From positions 8,093,857 to 8,157,856 of the forward strand of contig NZ_CP100416.1 of NCBI RefSeq assembly GCF_026017845.1: a stretch of DNA of 64,000 nt. The letters run 5' to 3'. Of the stretch, positions 1 through 8,692 are shown piece after piece; positions within the stretch are counted from its first letter, which is position 1, and each line of letters starts with the position of its first letter. Position numbers and translations under genes: made by a program. The stretch is from Amycolatopsis mediterranei (lineage in GTDB: Bacteria; Actinomycetota; Actinomycetes; Mycobacteriales; Pseudonocardiaceae). The notes under the pieces were generated by a model. That model did not search any database, was not told where the DNA came from, and saw only the letters and a list, made by a program, of their open reading frames with translations.

Positions 1-70
1 TGTGGCCTTCGGTGCGTTCAACGCACCGAAGGCCACATTGGGTGCGTTGAACGCAACCAAGGCCACATTG
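1..70. repeat. Palindromic/tandem repeat inside the PKS reading frame
   Basis: Bases 1-37 form a perfect inverted repeat with 18-nt arms (TGTGGCCTTCGGTGCGTT and its complement) around one base. A second, slightly diverged unit follows, so that the core TGCGTTNAACGCAMC plus AAGGCCACATTGGG occurs twice about 31 bp apart. The frame stays open across it and gives two similar decapeptides (GAFNAPKATL, GALNATKATL) just before the acyltransferase domain, where a KS-AT linker would normally lie. The element may continue upstream of the window. Confidence 0.75.
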
Positions 71-3000
71 GGGCGCTCGGGTGGGAGTGGGGTCGTCTTC
101 GTCTTCTCCGGCTATGGCTCGCAGTGGTCCGGCATGGGCCGCCTGCTGCTGCAGTCCGAACCCGCCTTCCGGGCCGAAATCGAGGCGCTCGATCCCGTCT
201 TCCGGGCCGAAGCCGGGTTCTCCCTGCGCGAAGCCCTCGAACACGAGCTTCCCGACCTCGCCGCGACCCAGCTCGCCCTGTTCGGGGTGCAGCTTGCCCT
301 GGCCGTCCTCTGGCGGGCGCACGACGTCGTTCCTGCCGCCGTGCTGGGGCATTCGATGGGGGAGGTCGCCGCCGCTGTCGTGGCCGGGGCGCTCGACGTC
401 GCCGGTGGCCTGCGGGTCATGGCCGCCCGGGCGCGGCTGCTCGCCGAACTCGACGAACGCGGGGGCGGGGCGATGGCGCTCGTCGAACTCTCGCCGGCCG
501 AGCTCGCGGAATTCCCCGATGTCACCATCGCGGTCTACGCCTCGCCGACCCAGTGCACCATCAGCGGGGCAGAGGACCGCGTCGAGGCCGTGGTCGCGCA
601 CGCCGAACACCTCGGCCGGCTCGCGAAACGGCTGCCGGTCGGGGGCGCCGGGCACTCCGAAGCCGTCGAGCCGCTGCTCGGCCCGTTCCGCGCCGCGGTG
701 GCGGGGCTGACCCCGGCCACGCCCGAAATCCTCTGCTACAGCAGCGTGCACGACGAGCCGCCCGCGTTCGACGTCGAGTACTGGGCGGCGAACCTGCGCC
801 GGCCCGTGCGGTTCAGCCAGGCGCTCGCGGCGGCCGCCGCCGATGGGCACACCGTCTTCGTCGAGATCGCGCCGCACCCCGTGGCGCTGGCCGCGATCGA
901 GCAGTCCGGCGGCCTCGGCCTGCCCTCGGCGAGCCGCCGGATCGACGAGCGGACGGCGTTCCTGACCAGCCTGGCCCGGCTGCACGTGCTCGGCGGTGAC
1001 AATCGGAGCTTCGCTCCGAGCCGGGGGCTCCGCCACCCGGACCCCCGAAAAATCTGTCATCCCGGCGTGCTGGCCGCCCGGCCGCAGACGCCGCCGGTCG
1101 AGCTGCCCGGCCCGGTCTGGCGGCACGAACGCTTCTGGCCGCGCCGGACCGTCCGCACCGGCGGGGCGCATCCGCTGCTCGGCGTGCACATCGAAGACCC
1201 CGGCGGCGGCCACCTGTGGCGAGGCGACGCCGGCACCGCCGCGCTGCCGTGGCTGGCGGACCACACCGTCCGGGACGTCCCGGTGTTCCCGGCCACCGGA
1301 TTCCTGGAACTCGCGCTCGCCGCCGCCGGTCCGGGTGGCCGCGTCCACGACCTCGAACTGCAGGAAGTCCTGCCGCTCGGAGACCACACCGAGGTGACCA
1401 CGACGCTCCGCGGCACCGAGCTGAGTGTCCACACGAGATCCGGGCGGTGGGTCCGGCACGCCACCGCGCGGATCGGCACCAGCGGCACACCGTCGGCGCC
1501 GTTCGGGGAAACGACCGGAGAGCCGGTCGACGTCTACCGGGCGCTGGCCGAGCTGGGGCAGTCCTACGGCCCGGCCTTCCGCGGCCTGCGCCGGGTGACG
1601 GCCGCGCCCGGCCGCGCGTCGGCGTCCATCGTGCAGCCGGAAGCCGACCACCCCGCGTACGTGCTGCACCCGGCGCTCGCCGACGCATGCCTGCACGCGC
1701 TGGCCGCGGCCGTCGGCGAGGCGGACGCCCTCTACCTGCCGCTCAGCGTGGGCGAGGTGGTGGTCGCCGGCGACCCGCGCCGAGGCGTGCGGGTGGACGC
1801 CGTTCTCCGGGAGTCCGGCGACGGCGTGCTCGGCAGCGTCCAGCTGGTCGACGCCGACGACCTCGTCCTGGTCGAATTCCGCGACGTCTACTGCCGCCCC
1901 TACCGCGACGCGGCGATGGCGCGGCTGCTGTTCGAGGCGGCCTGGCAGCCCGCACCGCTTCCAACCGCGCCGGAATTGTCGGTGCCGGCCGGTAGTGTGG
2001 AAAACGGGGGGCGCCCCCGCGGGCCAGGGCGCTGGATCGTGCTGTCCGACGACGAAGCCGGCGAGCGGTTCGCGGGCGAAGACGTCCGGACCGCCCGCCT
2101 CGGCGACCGGCCCGAGCTGGCGAAACTGCTGCGCGACGGGGAGCCGGCCGCGGTTCTCGCGATGCTCGGCGCGGCCGCCGAGCCGGATCCGGCGCGCGGG
2201 GCGTGGCTGGTCGAGACGCTGGCCGGGGTCGTCGCCGAACTGGCCGAATTGCCCGTGGCGCCGAGGTTGTGGCTGGTGAGCGCCGGAGCGCACGCCGTCG
2301 AGCCCGGCGAGCGGGGCGAACCCGGGGCCGCGGCGCTGCGCGGGCTCGTGCGCGTGCTGGCCTTCGAGCACCCCGAACTGCGGGTGAGCCAGGTCGACGG
2401 CGGAGCGGACCGGGTGCGGGACGAGGTCCGCGCGGACGGCCCGGACGACGAAATCGCCTGGCGCGGCGGCACGCGGTACACGCGGCGCCTGATCCGCCCC
2501 ACCCTCGATGACGCGGCGCGCGAGCCGGTCCGCGACGGCGCGTACATCGTCACCGGCGGCCTCGGCGGCCTGGGGCTGGCCGCGGCGAAGTGGCTGGCCG
2601 CGCGCGGTGCGACACGGCTGGTGCTGAACAGCCGGCACGCCGCCGATCCCGGGCTCGGTGGACGGGGCGTCGACGTCCGGGTGGTGCCGGGTGACATCGC
2701 CGCCCCGGGCACGGCCGAGAGCCTGGTCGCGGCGGCCGTCGAAGGAGGTGTGCCGCTTCGCGGGGTACTGCACGCCGCCGGTGTCCTGGCCGACGGCGCC
2801 GCGATCAGCCTCGACGCCGACGCGCTCGAAGCCGTTTGGCGGCCGAAGGCGCTGGGCGCGTGGCGGCTGCACGAAGCGACGGCGGGGCACGACCTCGACT
2901 GGTGGCTGGTGTACTCGTCGGCGGCCGCGCTGTTCGGATCGCCGGGCCAGGCCGCGTACGCGACGGCGAACGCGTGGGCCGACGCACTGGTCGTGTGGCG

Positions 3001-4819
3001 CCGGGCCCACGGCCTCCCGGCAGCGACGATCGGCTGGGGCGCGTGGGGCGAGGTGGGCGCGGCGGCCGGCTCGGCCAACCCGGTGCTCGAGCCGCTCGAG
3101 ACCGAGGAAGCGTTGTCAGCGCTGGACTTCCTGCTGGCCCGCGACCGCGCGGCGACCGGGGTGGCGCGGGTGGACCCGGGGACCGTGCTGGAGCTCTTCC
3201 CCCGGCTGGGGGAGCGGCCGTTCTTCGCGCTCTTCGGGCCACGGGCGGCATCGTCCACATGGGACGGTCTGGAAGCGCTGCGTTCGGCGACGCCGGAAGC
3301 GGCCCGCGCGGCGATCGCTTCGCACTTGGCGGGATTGGTCGCGGACCTGCTGGGGTTGCCGGAGATCGACCGGACGGTGCCGCTCACCCGCTTGGGGCTG
3401 GATTCACTGTCGGCGATGCGGGCGCGCGGCGCGGTGGAACGGGACTTCGGGCTGCCGTTGCCGATTCCGCTGCTGCTGCGGGGGGCCAGCTTGGCGGAGC
3501 TCGCCGGGCACCTGGCCGAGGAGGCGGGTTTCGGGCCTGGTGCGCCGGTGGGTGCCGGGTCGGCGGACTTGGCTGGGTCTGCTTCGCCGGCGGGAGCCGG
3601 TCCACGGGACCTCGCCGGGCCCGCTGCGGCGGTGGGTGCTGGGTTGGCGGACTTCGCGGGGCCTGCTGCGCTGGTGGATGCCGGTCCGCGTGAGCCCGCC
3701 AGGCCTGCTGCGCCGGTGGATGTCGGTCCGCGGGACCTCGCCGGGCCCGCTGCGCTGGTAGGCGCCGATCCCCGGGATCTCCCCGAGCCGATCGTCACCG
3801 GGCCGCGGGATCCCGCCGAACGGTGGGTGGCCCGGCACTGGCGGACCGTCCTCGGCGGCGCCGAACCCGGCGTCCACGACCGCTTCGGCGGCGATCCAGC
3901 GCAGGCCCGGCGGCTGCGGGCGATCTTCGCCGAGCACCTCACCGCCGTCCCCGGGCACGACCGGCTCTTCGCCACTCCCACCGTGGCCGGGATGGCCGAT
4001 CTGCTGCGGGCCGAGCTCGAAGGCCACGGTGGCGGCCCCGTGCGGCTGCTGCGCGATGGCGTCGGCGGGCCGCCCGTCTTCCTCTTCCACCCGGCCGGCG
4101 GCACCGCGAGCGTCTACCGCGAACTCGCCCGGCTGCTGCCCGAAGGCCTCCCGGTGCACGGGTTCGAACGCCTCGACGACGAGCACACCGTCGAAGGCAA
4201 GGCGGCCCGGTACGCCGAGCTGATCCGCGACATCCAGCCCACCGGCCCCTACCGGCTGGGCGGCTGGTCGTTCGGCGGCTGCCTGGCCTATGAGACCGCG
4301 CGACAGCTGAAAAGCGCCGAACTCGTCTTCCTGATCGACACCATCCTGCCGCTGCCCACCACCGGCACCCCGGCCGACGAACTGCTGGACCGCTTCGACC
4401 GGTTCGCCGGCCACATCTCGCAGACCTACGGCGTGCCCTTCGAAGTGCCCCGCGAGGAACTGGTGAAGCTGGACGAAGACGCCCAGATCCACTGGGTCAT
4501 GGCCAAGCTGGCCGAGCAGGTGCCGGACATGGGCGCCGGCGTCCTCAAGCACCAGTACGAGTCCTATGTGGACGCGCGCGTCGCCGAGCGGTACACGCCG
4601 GGAAGCTACGACGGCCGGGTGGTCCTGCTGCGCGCCCAGGACCCGCACCCGCTCACCACGGCGCTGGACCCGCGGTACCTGCGCACCGACGACGCCCTCG
4701 GCTGGGACACCCACTGCGGCGCCCTCGAAGTCGTGCGGGTTCCCGGCGACCACGTGTCGATGATCGATCCGCCGCACGTGGCGGTGCTGGCCGAGCGGCT
4801 CGGGGCGGTGGTGCGGTGA
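2..4819 (+). CDS. Type I polyketide synthase, 3' part (AT-DH-KR-ACP-degenerate carrier-TE)
   Basis: Extends an acyl chain on carrier-bound intermediates and releases it by thioesterase. The gene is cut at the window start (a ketosynthase should lie upstream); residues count from base 2. Domains: acyltransferase about 30-330 (GHSMGE, Ser118; the substrate motif reads GAGHS rather than YASH or HAFH, so the extender unit is unclear); dehydratase from about 385 (His421 in ADHTVRDVPVFP, second motif ALADACL); no enoylreductase; ketoreductase about 845-1040 (TGGLGGLG, then Y/N in AAYATANAWAD); ACP with LGLDSLSA (Ser1135); a five-fold 14-residue repeat (1186-1255); a carrier-like segment about 1270-1340 with GGDP where GGDS is expected (Pro1299); thioesterase with GWSFGG (Ser1423) and a C-terminal GDH. 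The stop overlaps the next start (TGATG). Repeat elements encode two of its linkers. Confidence 0.93.
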   Translation: MAFGAFNAPKATLGALNATKATLGRSGGSGVVFVFSGYGSQWSGMGRLLLQSEPAFRAEIEALDPVFRAEAGFSLREALEHELPDLAATQLALFGVQLALAVLWRAHDVVPAAVLGHSMGEVAAAVVAGALDVAGGLRVMAARARLLAELDERGGGAMALVELSPAELAEFPDVTIAVYASPTQCTISGAEDRVEAVVAHAEHLGRLAKRLPVGGAGHSEAVEPLLGPFRAAVAGLTPATPEILCYSSVHDEPPAFDVEYWAANLRRPVRFSQALAAAAADGHTVFVEIAPHPVALAAIEQSGGLGLPSASRRIDERTAFLTSLARLHVLGGDNRSFAPSRGLRHPDPRKICHPGVLAARPQTPPVELPGPVWRHERFWPRRTVRTGGAHPLLGVHIEDPGGGHLWRGDAGTAALPWLADHTVRDVPVFPATGFLELALAAAGPGGRVHDLELQEVLPLGDHTEVTTTLRGTELSVHTRSGRWVRHATARIGTSGTPSAPFGETTGEPVDVYRALAELGQSYGPAFRGLRRVTAAPGRASASIVQPEADHPAYVLHPALADACLHALAAAVGEADALYLPLSVGEVVVAGDPRRGVRVDAVLRESGDGVLGSVQLVDADDLVLVEFRDVYCRPYRDAAMARLLFEAAWQPAPLPTAPELSVPAGSVENGGRPRGPGRWIVLSDDEAGERFAGEDVRTARLGDRPELAKLLRDGEPAAVLAMLGAAAEPDPARGAWLVETLAGVVAELAELPVAPRLWLVSAGAHAVEPGERGEPGAAALRGLVRVLAFEHPELRVSQVDGGADRVRDEVRADGPDDEIAWRGGTRYTRRLIRPTLDDAAREPVRDGAYIVTGGLGGLGLAAAKWLAARGATRLVLNSRHAADPGLGGRGVDVRVVPGDIAAPGTAESLVAAAVEGGVPLRGVLHAAGVLADGAAISLDADALEAVWRPKALGAWRLHEATAGHDLDWWLVYSSAAALFGSPGQAAYATANAWADALVVWRRAHGLPAATIGWGAWGEVGAAAGSANPVLEPLETEEALSALDFLLARDRAATGVARVDPGTVLELFPRLGERPFFALFGPRAASSTWDGLEALRSATPEAARAAIASHLAGLVADLLGLPEIDRTVPLTRLGLDSLSAMRARGAVERDFGLPLPIPLLLRGASLAELAGHLAEEAGFGPGAPVGAGSADLAGSASPAGAGPRDLAGPAAAVGAGLADFAGPAALVDAGPREPARPAAPVDVGPRDLAGPAALVGADPRDLPEPIVTGPRDPAERWVARHWRTVLGGAEPGVHDRFGGDPAQARRLRAIFAEHLTAVPGHDRLFATPTVAGMADLLRAELEGHGGGPVRLLRDGVGGPPVFLFHPAGGTASVYRELARLLPEGLPVHGFERLDDEHTVEGKAARYAELIRDIQPTGPYRLGGWSFGGCLAYETARQLKSAELVFLIDTILPLPTTGTPADELLDRFDRFAGHISQTYGVPFEVPREELVKLDEDAQIHWVMAKLAEQVPDMGAGVLKHQYESYVDARVAERYTPGSYDGRVVLLRAQDPHPLTTALDPRYLRTDDALGWDTHCGALEVVRVPGDHVSMIDPPHVAVLAERLGAVVR
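997..1059. repeat. Interspersed GC-rich palindromic element, copy 1, within the PKS gene
   Basis: The element runs from TGACA to TGTCA (short terminal inverted repeat) and contains the hairpin CGGAGCTTCGCTCCG followed by CCGGGGGCTCCGCCACCCGG and ACCCCCGAAA. Related copies occur at 9564-9620 and 10320-10376. Here it lies in frame between the acyltransferase and dehydratase domains and encodes an Arg/Pro-rich linker of about 20 residues (around NRSFAPSRGLRHPDPRK) unlike normal PKS linker sequence. Confidence 0.75.
3557..3766 (+). repeat. Five tandem 42-bp coding repeats in the PKS linker
   Basis: Five consecutive 14-residue units of the form GPRDLAGPAALVGA (third unit GLADFAGPAALVDA) occupy residues 1186-1255 of the PKS between the functional ACP and the degenerate carrier. 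The units are diverged but keep phase. The composition (Gly/Ala/Pro with an Arg-Asp pair) suggests a flexible spacer. Confidence 0.85.
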
Positions 4820-6396
4820 TGGACGAGCTGACCCCGACCACCGCCTTCCGGATCGCCGATCTGGCCGCCCGGCAGGACGAAGCCGTGCGGATCGCCGAAA
4901 AGCGGGCCGTCGACCGGCAGCACGCCAAGGGAAAGCTGACCGCGCGCGAACGGATCGCGCTGCTGCTGGACCCCGGGTCCTTCGTGGAGGTCGACCAGTT
5001 CGCGCGGCACCGGTGCGCGGAGTTCGGGATGGACGCGAACCGGCCGTGGGGCGACGGCGTCGTCACCGGGCACGGCACCGTCGACGGGCGGCAGATCTGC
5101 GTGTTCTCCCAGGATTTCAGCGTCTTCGGCGGCAGCCTCGGCGAGGTCTCCGGCGAAAAGGTCCTCAAGCTGATGGACCTGGCCATGACCATCGGCTGCC
5201 CGGTCGTCGGGATCAACGACTCCGGCGGCGCCCGGATCCAGGAAGGCGTCGTCTCCCTGGCGTACTACGCCGAACTCGGCCGCCGCAACGCCCACGCGTC
5301 CGGGGTCGTCCCGCAGATCTCGATGATCATGGGCCCGTGCGCCGGCGGGGCGGTCTACGCGCCGGCCATCACCGACTTCACCGTGATGGTCGACGACACC
5401 TCGCACATGTTCGTCACCGGCCCGGACGTCGTGCACGCCGTCACCGGCGAGCGCGTCACCGCGCAGGAACTCGGCGGGGCGGCCGTGCAGAGCGAGGTCG
5501 CCGGCAACGCCCACCACCGCGCCGCCGACGAGCAGGACGCCGTCGACTGGGTGCAGACGCTGCTCGGCTACCTGCCCGCGAACAACCTCGACCCCGGGCC
5601 CGCGTACGCCGACGAGACCAGCCCCGGCATCACCGCCGCCGACCTCGAGCTCGACCGGCTGGTGCCCGATTCGCCGCACGAGACCTACGACATGGCCGAG
5701 CTGCTCGTCCGGCTGGTCGACGACGGCGAGTTCACCGAGGTGCACAGCGCTTTCGCGCCCAACATGATCTGCGCCTTCGCGCGGGTGCAGGGCCACACGG
5801 TCGGCGTCGTGGCGAACCAGCCGCGGCACCAGGCCGGCGTGCTCGACATCGACGCGTCGGAGAAGGCCGCGCGGTTCGTGCGCTTCTGCGACGCGTTCTC
5901 GATCCCGCTGCTCACCCTGGCCGACGTGCCCGGCTACCTGCCGGGCACCGAGCAGGAACGCGGCGGGATCATCCGCCGCGGGGCCAAGTTGATCTACGCC
6001 TATTCCGAGGCGACCGTGCCGAAGGTGACGGTGGTGGTCCGCAAGGCCTACGGCGGCGGCTACGCGGTGATGGGCTCGAAGCACCTCGGCGCCGACGTCG
6101 TGCTGGCCTGGCCCACCGCGGAGATCGCGGTGATGGGCGCCGAAGGCGCGGTACGGGTGCTCTACCGGCGCGAGCTGGCCGCCCTGCCGCCGGAAGAACG
6201 CGAGCCGGCCCGCCGGCGGCTCACCGACGAGTACCGCAAACGCCACGGCGGCCCGTACCTGGCCGCCGAACGCGGTTACGTCGATCAAGTCGTCGCGCCG
6301 TCGCAGACCCGCCTCCAGGTGGCGCGGGCCCTGCGGATGCTGCGCACCAAACGCCAGAGCCTGCCGGCCCGGAAACACGGGAACATCCCCCTCTGA
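4819..6396 (+). CDS. Acyl-CoA carboxylase, carboxyltransferase (beta) subunit
   Basis: A 525-residue biotin-independent carboxyltransferase that transfers CO2 from carboxybiotin (on an alpha subunit encoded elsewhere) to an acyl-CoA, giving a (alkyl)malonyl-CoA extender. Visible family signatures: GDGVVTGHGTVDGR, INDSGGARIQEGV, the oxyanion segment GPCAGGAVYAPA in the N-terminal half, and GYLPGTEQERGGIIRRGAKL with YGGGYAVMGSK in the C-terminal half; it ends with KHGNIPL, typical of PccB/AccD proteins. Length matches AccD4/AccD5/PccB (about 520-550). Start ATG 4819 overlaps the PKS stop by one base, so the two are translationally coupled; the natural inference is that it supplies that synthase. 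Propionyl- versus long-chain acyl-CoA specificity cannot be read here. Confidence 0.93.
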   Translation: MDELTPTTAFRIADLAARQDEAVRIAEKRAVDRQHAKGKLTARERIALLLDPGSFVEVDQFARHRCAEFGMDANRPWGDGVVTGHGTVDGRQICVFSQDFSVFGGSLGEVSGEKVLKLMDLAMTIGCPVVGINDSGGARIQEGVVSLAYYAELGRRNAHASGVVPQISMIMGPCAGGAVYAPAITDFTVMVDDTSHMFVTGPDVVHAVTGERVTAQELGGAAVQSEVAGNAHHRAADEQDAVDWVQTLLGYLPANNLDPGPAYADETSPGITAADLELDRLVPDSPHETYDMAELLVRLVDDGEFTEVHSAFAPNMICAFARVQGHTVGVVANQPRHQAGVLDIDASEKAARFVRFCDAFSIPLLTLADVPGYLPGTEQERGGIIRRGAKLIYAYSEATVPKVTVVVRKAYGGGYAVMGSKHLGADVVLAWPTAEIAVMGAEGAVRVLYRRELAALPPEEREPARRRLTDEYRKRHGGPYLAAERGYVDQVVAPSQTRLQVARALRMLRTKRQSLPARKHGNIPL

Positions 6397-6405
6397 GGAG
6401 TCCTC

Positions 6406-7380
6406 ATGAAACGGATCGCCTTGCTGGCGCTGTCCGTCGTCCTCCTGCTCGCCGGTGCCGGCGTGGCGCCCGCCCAGGCGAGCCCGGCCGTGGCCGACGA
6501 CGGCGCGAAAGTCGTCCAGGAGACCTGGGTGGACGCCCGGACCGTCGACCTGCAGATCAGCTCGCCGGCCCTGGGCACCACCGGGATGGTGCGGCTGATC
6601 GTGCCGACCGGCTGGGCCGCGCAGCCCACCCGGACCTGGCCCGTGCTGTACCTGCTGCACGGCTGCTGCGAACCGGTCGACTACCGCTCGTGGGACCAGT
6701 TCACCGACGTCAAGGCGTTCACCGCGGCCAAGGACGCCCTGGTCGTGATGCCCACGGACGGGGCGGCGGGGATGTACACGAAGTGGTGGAACTTCGGCCT
6801 CTGGAACACGCCTGACTGGGACACCTTCCACACCGCCGAAGTGCGCCAGATCGTCGAACGCGGCTACCGCGGCGGCACGCGCCGCGCGGTCGCCGGGCTG
6901 TCGATCGGCGGGTACGGCGCGCTGGCGTACGCGTTCAAGCACCCGGGGATGTTCGGCGCGGCCGCGTCCTACAGCGGGGTGCCGAACACGCTCTACCCGG
7001 GGCTGCCGGTCTGGATCATCGGCATCCTGGCGCGCGCCGGGTTCTACAGCTACCTCAACCTCTGGGGCGATGCGTTCGGCAATCCGGTGCTCTGGTCGGC
7101 GAACAACCCGTACGACCACGTCGACCAGCTGCGCGGCACCGCGCTCTACGTCTCCTGCGGCAACGGGCAGACCGGGCCGCTCGATCCGCCGGGGCAGGCG
7201 GACTTCCTGGAGTCGACGGCGGAGATGTCGTCGCGCAGCTTCACCGACCGCCTGAAGTCCGCCGGCATCCCGGCGACCGTCGACTACTACGGGCCCGGGA
7301 CCCACAGCTGGCCGTACTGGCAGCGGGCCCTGCACCAGTCCTGGCCGGTCCTGGCCGGCGCGCTGGGCCTGCCGGCCTGA
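6406..7380 (+). CDS. Secreted esterase of the antigen 85 / esterase D family
   Basis: A 324-residue exported alpha/beta hydrolase. An N-terminal signal peptide (MKRIALLALSVVLLLAGAG, cleavage near AQA) is followed by an esterase-D fold: PVLYLLHGCC (oxyanion region), GLSIGGYGAL with nucleophile Ser166, an acidic residue in GNGQTGPLDPP, and His in GTHSWPYW near the C-terminus. Mycobacterial members of this superfamily (Ag85, FbpA-D) transfer mycoloyl groups to trehalose and arabinogalactan; others are plain esterases. Start ATG has GAGGAG 6 nt upstream and lies 9 bp after the carboxylase gene, so it is probably in the same operon. An acyltransferase that places the PKS product on an extracellular acceptor is a reasonable guess from context only. 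Confidence 0.85.
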   Translation: MKRIALLALSVVLLLAGAGVAPAQASPAVADDGAKVVQETWVDARTVDLQISSPALGTTGMVRLIVPTGWAAQPTRTWPVLYLLHGCCEPVDYRSWDQFTDVKAFTAAKDALVVMPTDGAAGMYTKWWNFGLWNTPDWDTFHTAEVRQIVERGYRGGTRRAVAGLSIGGYGALAYAFKHPGMFGAAASYSGVPNTLYPGLPVWIIGILARAGFYSYLNLWGDAFGNPVLWSANNPYDHVDQLRGTALYVSCGNGQTGPLDPPGQADFLESTAEMSSRSFTDRLKSAGIPATVDYYGPGTHSWPYWQRALHQSWPVLAGALGLPA

Positions 7381-7410
7381 GCGTTTTCCCTTTCCCCGAT
7401 GGAGGTTGTG

Positions 7411-8620
7411 GTGAAGCATGCTCGATGTCGCGCCGTGCTTTCGGCGCTCCTGACCTGCTGCCTGGTGGCGCTGGGCGTCGCGGCCGCGAGCCCGCCCGCC
7501 GGTGCGGCGCCGCTGCTGCCCGGGCCGTTCGACGACTCCTTCTACACCCCGCCCTCGCCGCTGCCGGCCGGGCAACCGGGTGACGTCGTCCGGTGGCGGC
7601 CGGCGGTGCCGCTGCTGAACGCGCTCAACGCCGACGCCTGGCAGGTCATGTACCTCTCGACCAACGCGCTGGGGAACCGGAACGCGGTCACCGGGACGAT
7701 CCTCGTGCCGAAGGGCGTGGATCCGGCCAAGGCGCCGATCGTCGGCTACGCGGTCGGCACGCAGGGGCCGGCGTTCAAGTGCACGGCGTCCAAGGCGATG
7801 GAACGCGGCACGCTGTACGACCAGCCCGCCATCAACGACTCGCTCTCCAGCGGCTACGCGGTCGCGGTGACCGACTACGAGGGCTATTCGCCGACGACCG
7901 TGCCCACTTACATCACCGGGCAGTCCATAGGCCCCGCGGTGATCGACTCGGTGCGGGCGGCGCAGGACCTGCCGGCCACCCGGCTTTCCCGGGGCGCCAA
8001 GGTGATCTTCCAGGGTGTACTCGCAGGGCGGCGGTGGATCGATGTGGGCCGGGGAGAAGCAGCCCACGTACGCACCCGAGCTGAACGCCGTCGGCGTCGT
8101 CGCGGGTGGCGTGCCGGCCGACTTGACCGAGGTCGCCAAGGGTCTCGACGGCTACCTCGGCTTCGGGTTCCTGGCCTTCGCCGCGGTCGGGCTCGACGCC
8201 GCGTACCCGGACCTGAGGCTCGATTCGTTCCTCAACGACACCGGTCGTCAGCAGCTGGGCGACGCGAAGAAGAACGCGTGCACGGCGGAACTGCTGCTGA
8301 ACTACTCCTTCAAGAAGATCAGTGATTTCACTACGTCGAATCCGCTGGCGACGCCGCAGTGGCAGGCGCGGCTGGCGCAGAACAAGCTGGGCGCCCACCC
8401 GCCGCGGGTGCCGGTGTTCCAGTACCACGCGAGCACCGACGAGATCGTCAACACCCCGCAGGCGGAAACGCTGCACCGGGCGTACTGCGCGGCCGGGGTG
8501 CGGGAGCAGTGGACCACCTACGTCGCCGAGCACGCCACCGGAATCCTGGCCGGCAACGCGGATGCGCACCAGTGGATCGTGAAGCGGTTCAACGGCGAAA
8601 CCGCGCCTGCGAACTGCTGA
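7411..8620 (+). pseudogene. Secretory lipase (LIP family), +1 frameshift
   Basis: The two frames together give a full-length exported lipase. The first part starts at GTG 7411 (GGAGG five bases upstream) with a signal peptide ending near AGA, and runs to GAKVIFQG; the second continues from base 8018 with YSQGGGGSMWAGE to the end (ETAPANC). In family members these join as FQGYSQGGGAS, so exactly one extra base lies within GGTG at 8014-8017, right at the nucleophile elbow. The second part retains the acid and base region (STDEIVNTP, AEHATG). As read, the protein is truncated and inactive; a sequencing error is an equal possibility. It probably belongs to the upstream lipid operon. Confidence 0.85.
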
Positions 8621-8627
8621 TCCGGAC

Positions 8628-8680
8628 GCAGTGAATGACTCATTCCTGACGTCCGACGCCAGGAATGAGTCATTCACTGC
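8628..8680. repeat. Inverted repeat between convergent genes, copy 1 (terminator-like)
   Basis: Perfect 21-nt arms (8628-8648 and 8660-8680; left arm begins GCAGTGAATGACTC, right arm ends GAGTCATTCACTGC) flank an 11-nt centre, and pairing continues inward after one mismatch. It lies 7 bp after the lipase stop and 12 bp before the convergent cutinase stop. The same element with identical arms occurs at 17739-17791, also between convergent genes. No U tract follows, so it would act as a hairpin roadblock or bidirectional terminator; alternatively a REP-like element. Confidence 0.85.
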
Positions 8681-8692
8681 ACCGGGCCGGGA

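Noticed and set aside
2..4. GTG at base 2 as a true start of the PKS
   Set aside because: It is only the first in-frame start inside the window; a module with AT-DH-KR-ACP must have a ketosynthase before it, so the gene is treated as cut at the window edge.
4606..8139. An 1177-codon open frame on the minus strand
   Set aside because: Antisense shadow of the carboxylase, esterase and lipase genes; no domain signal and no ribosome binding site.
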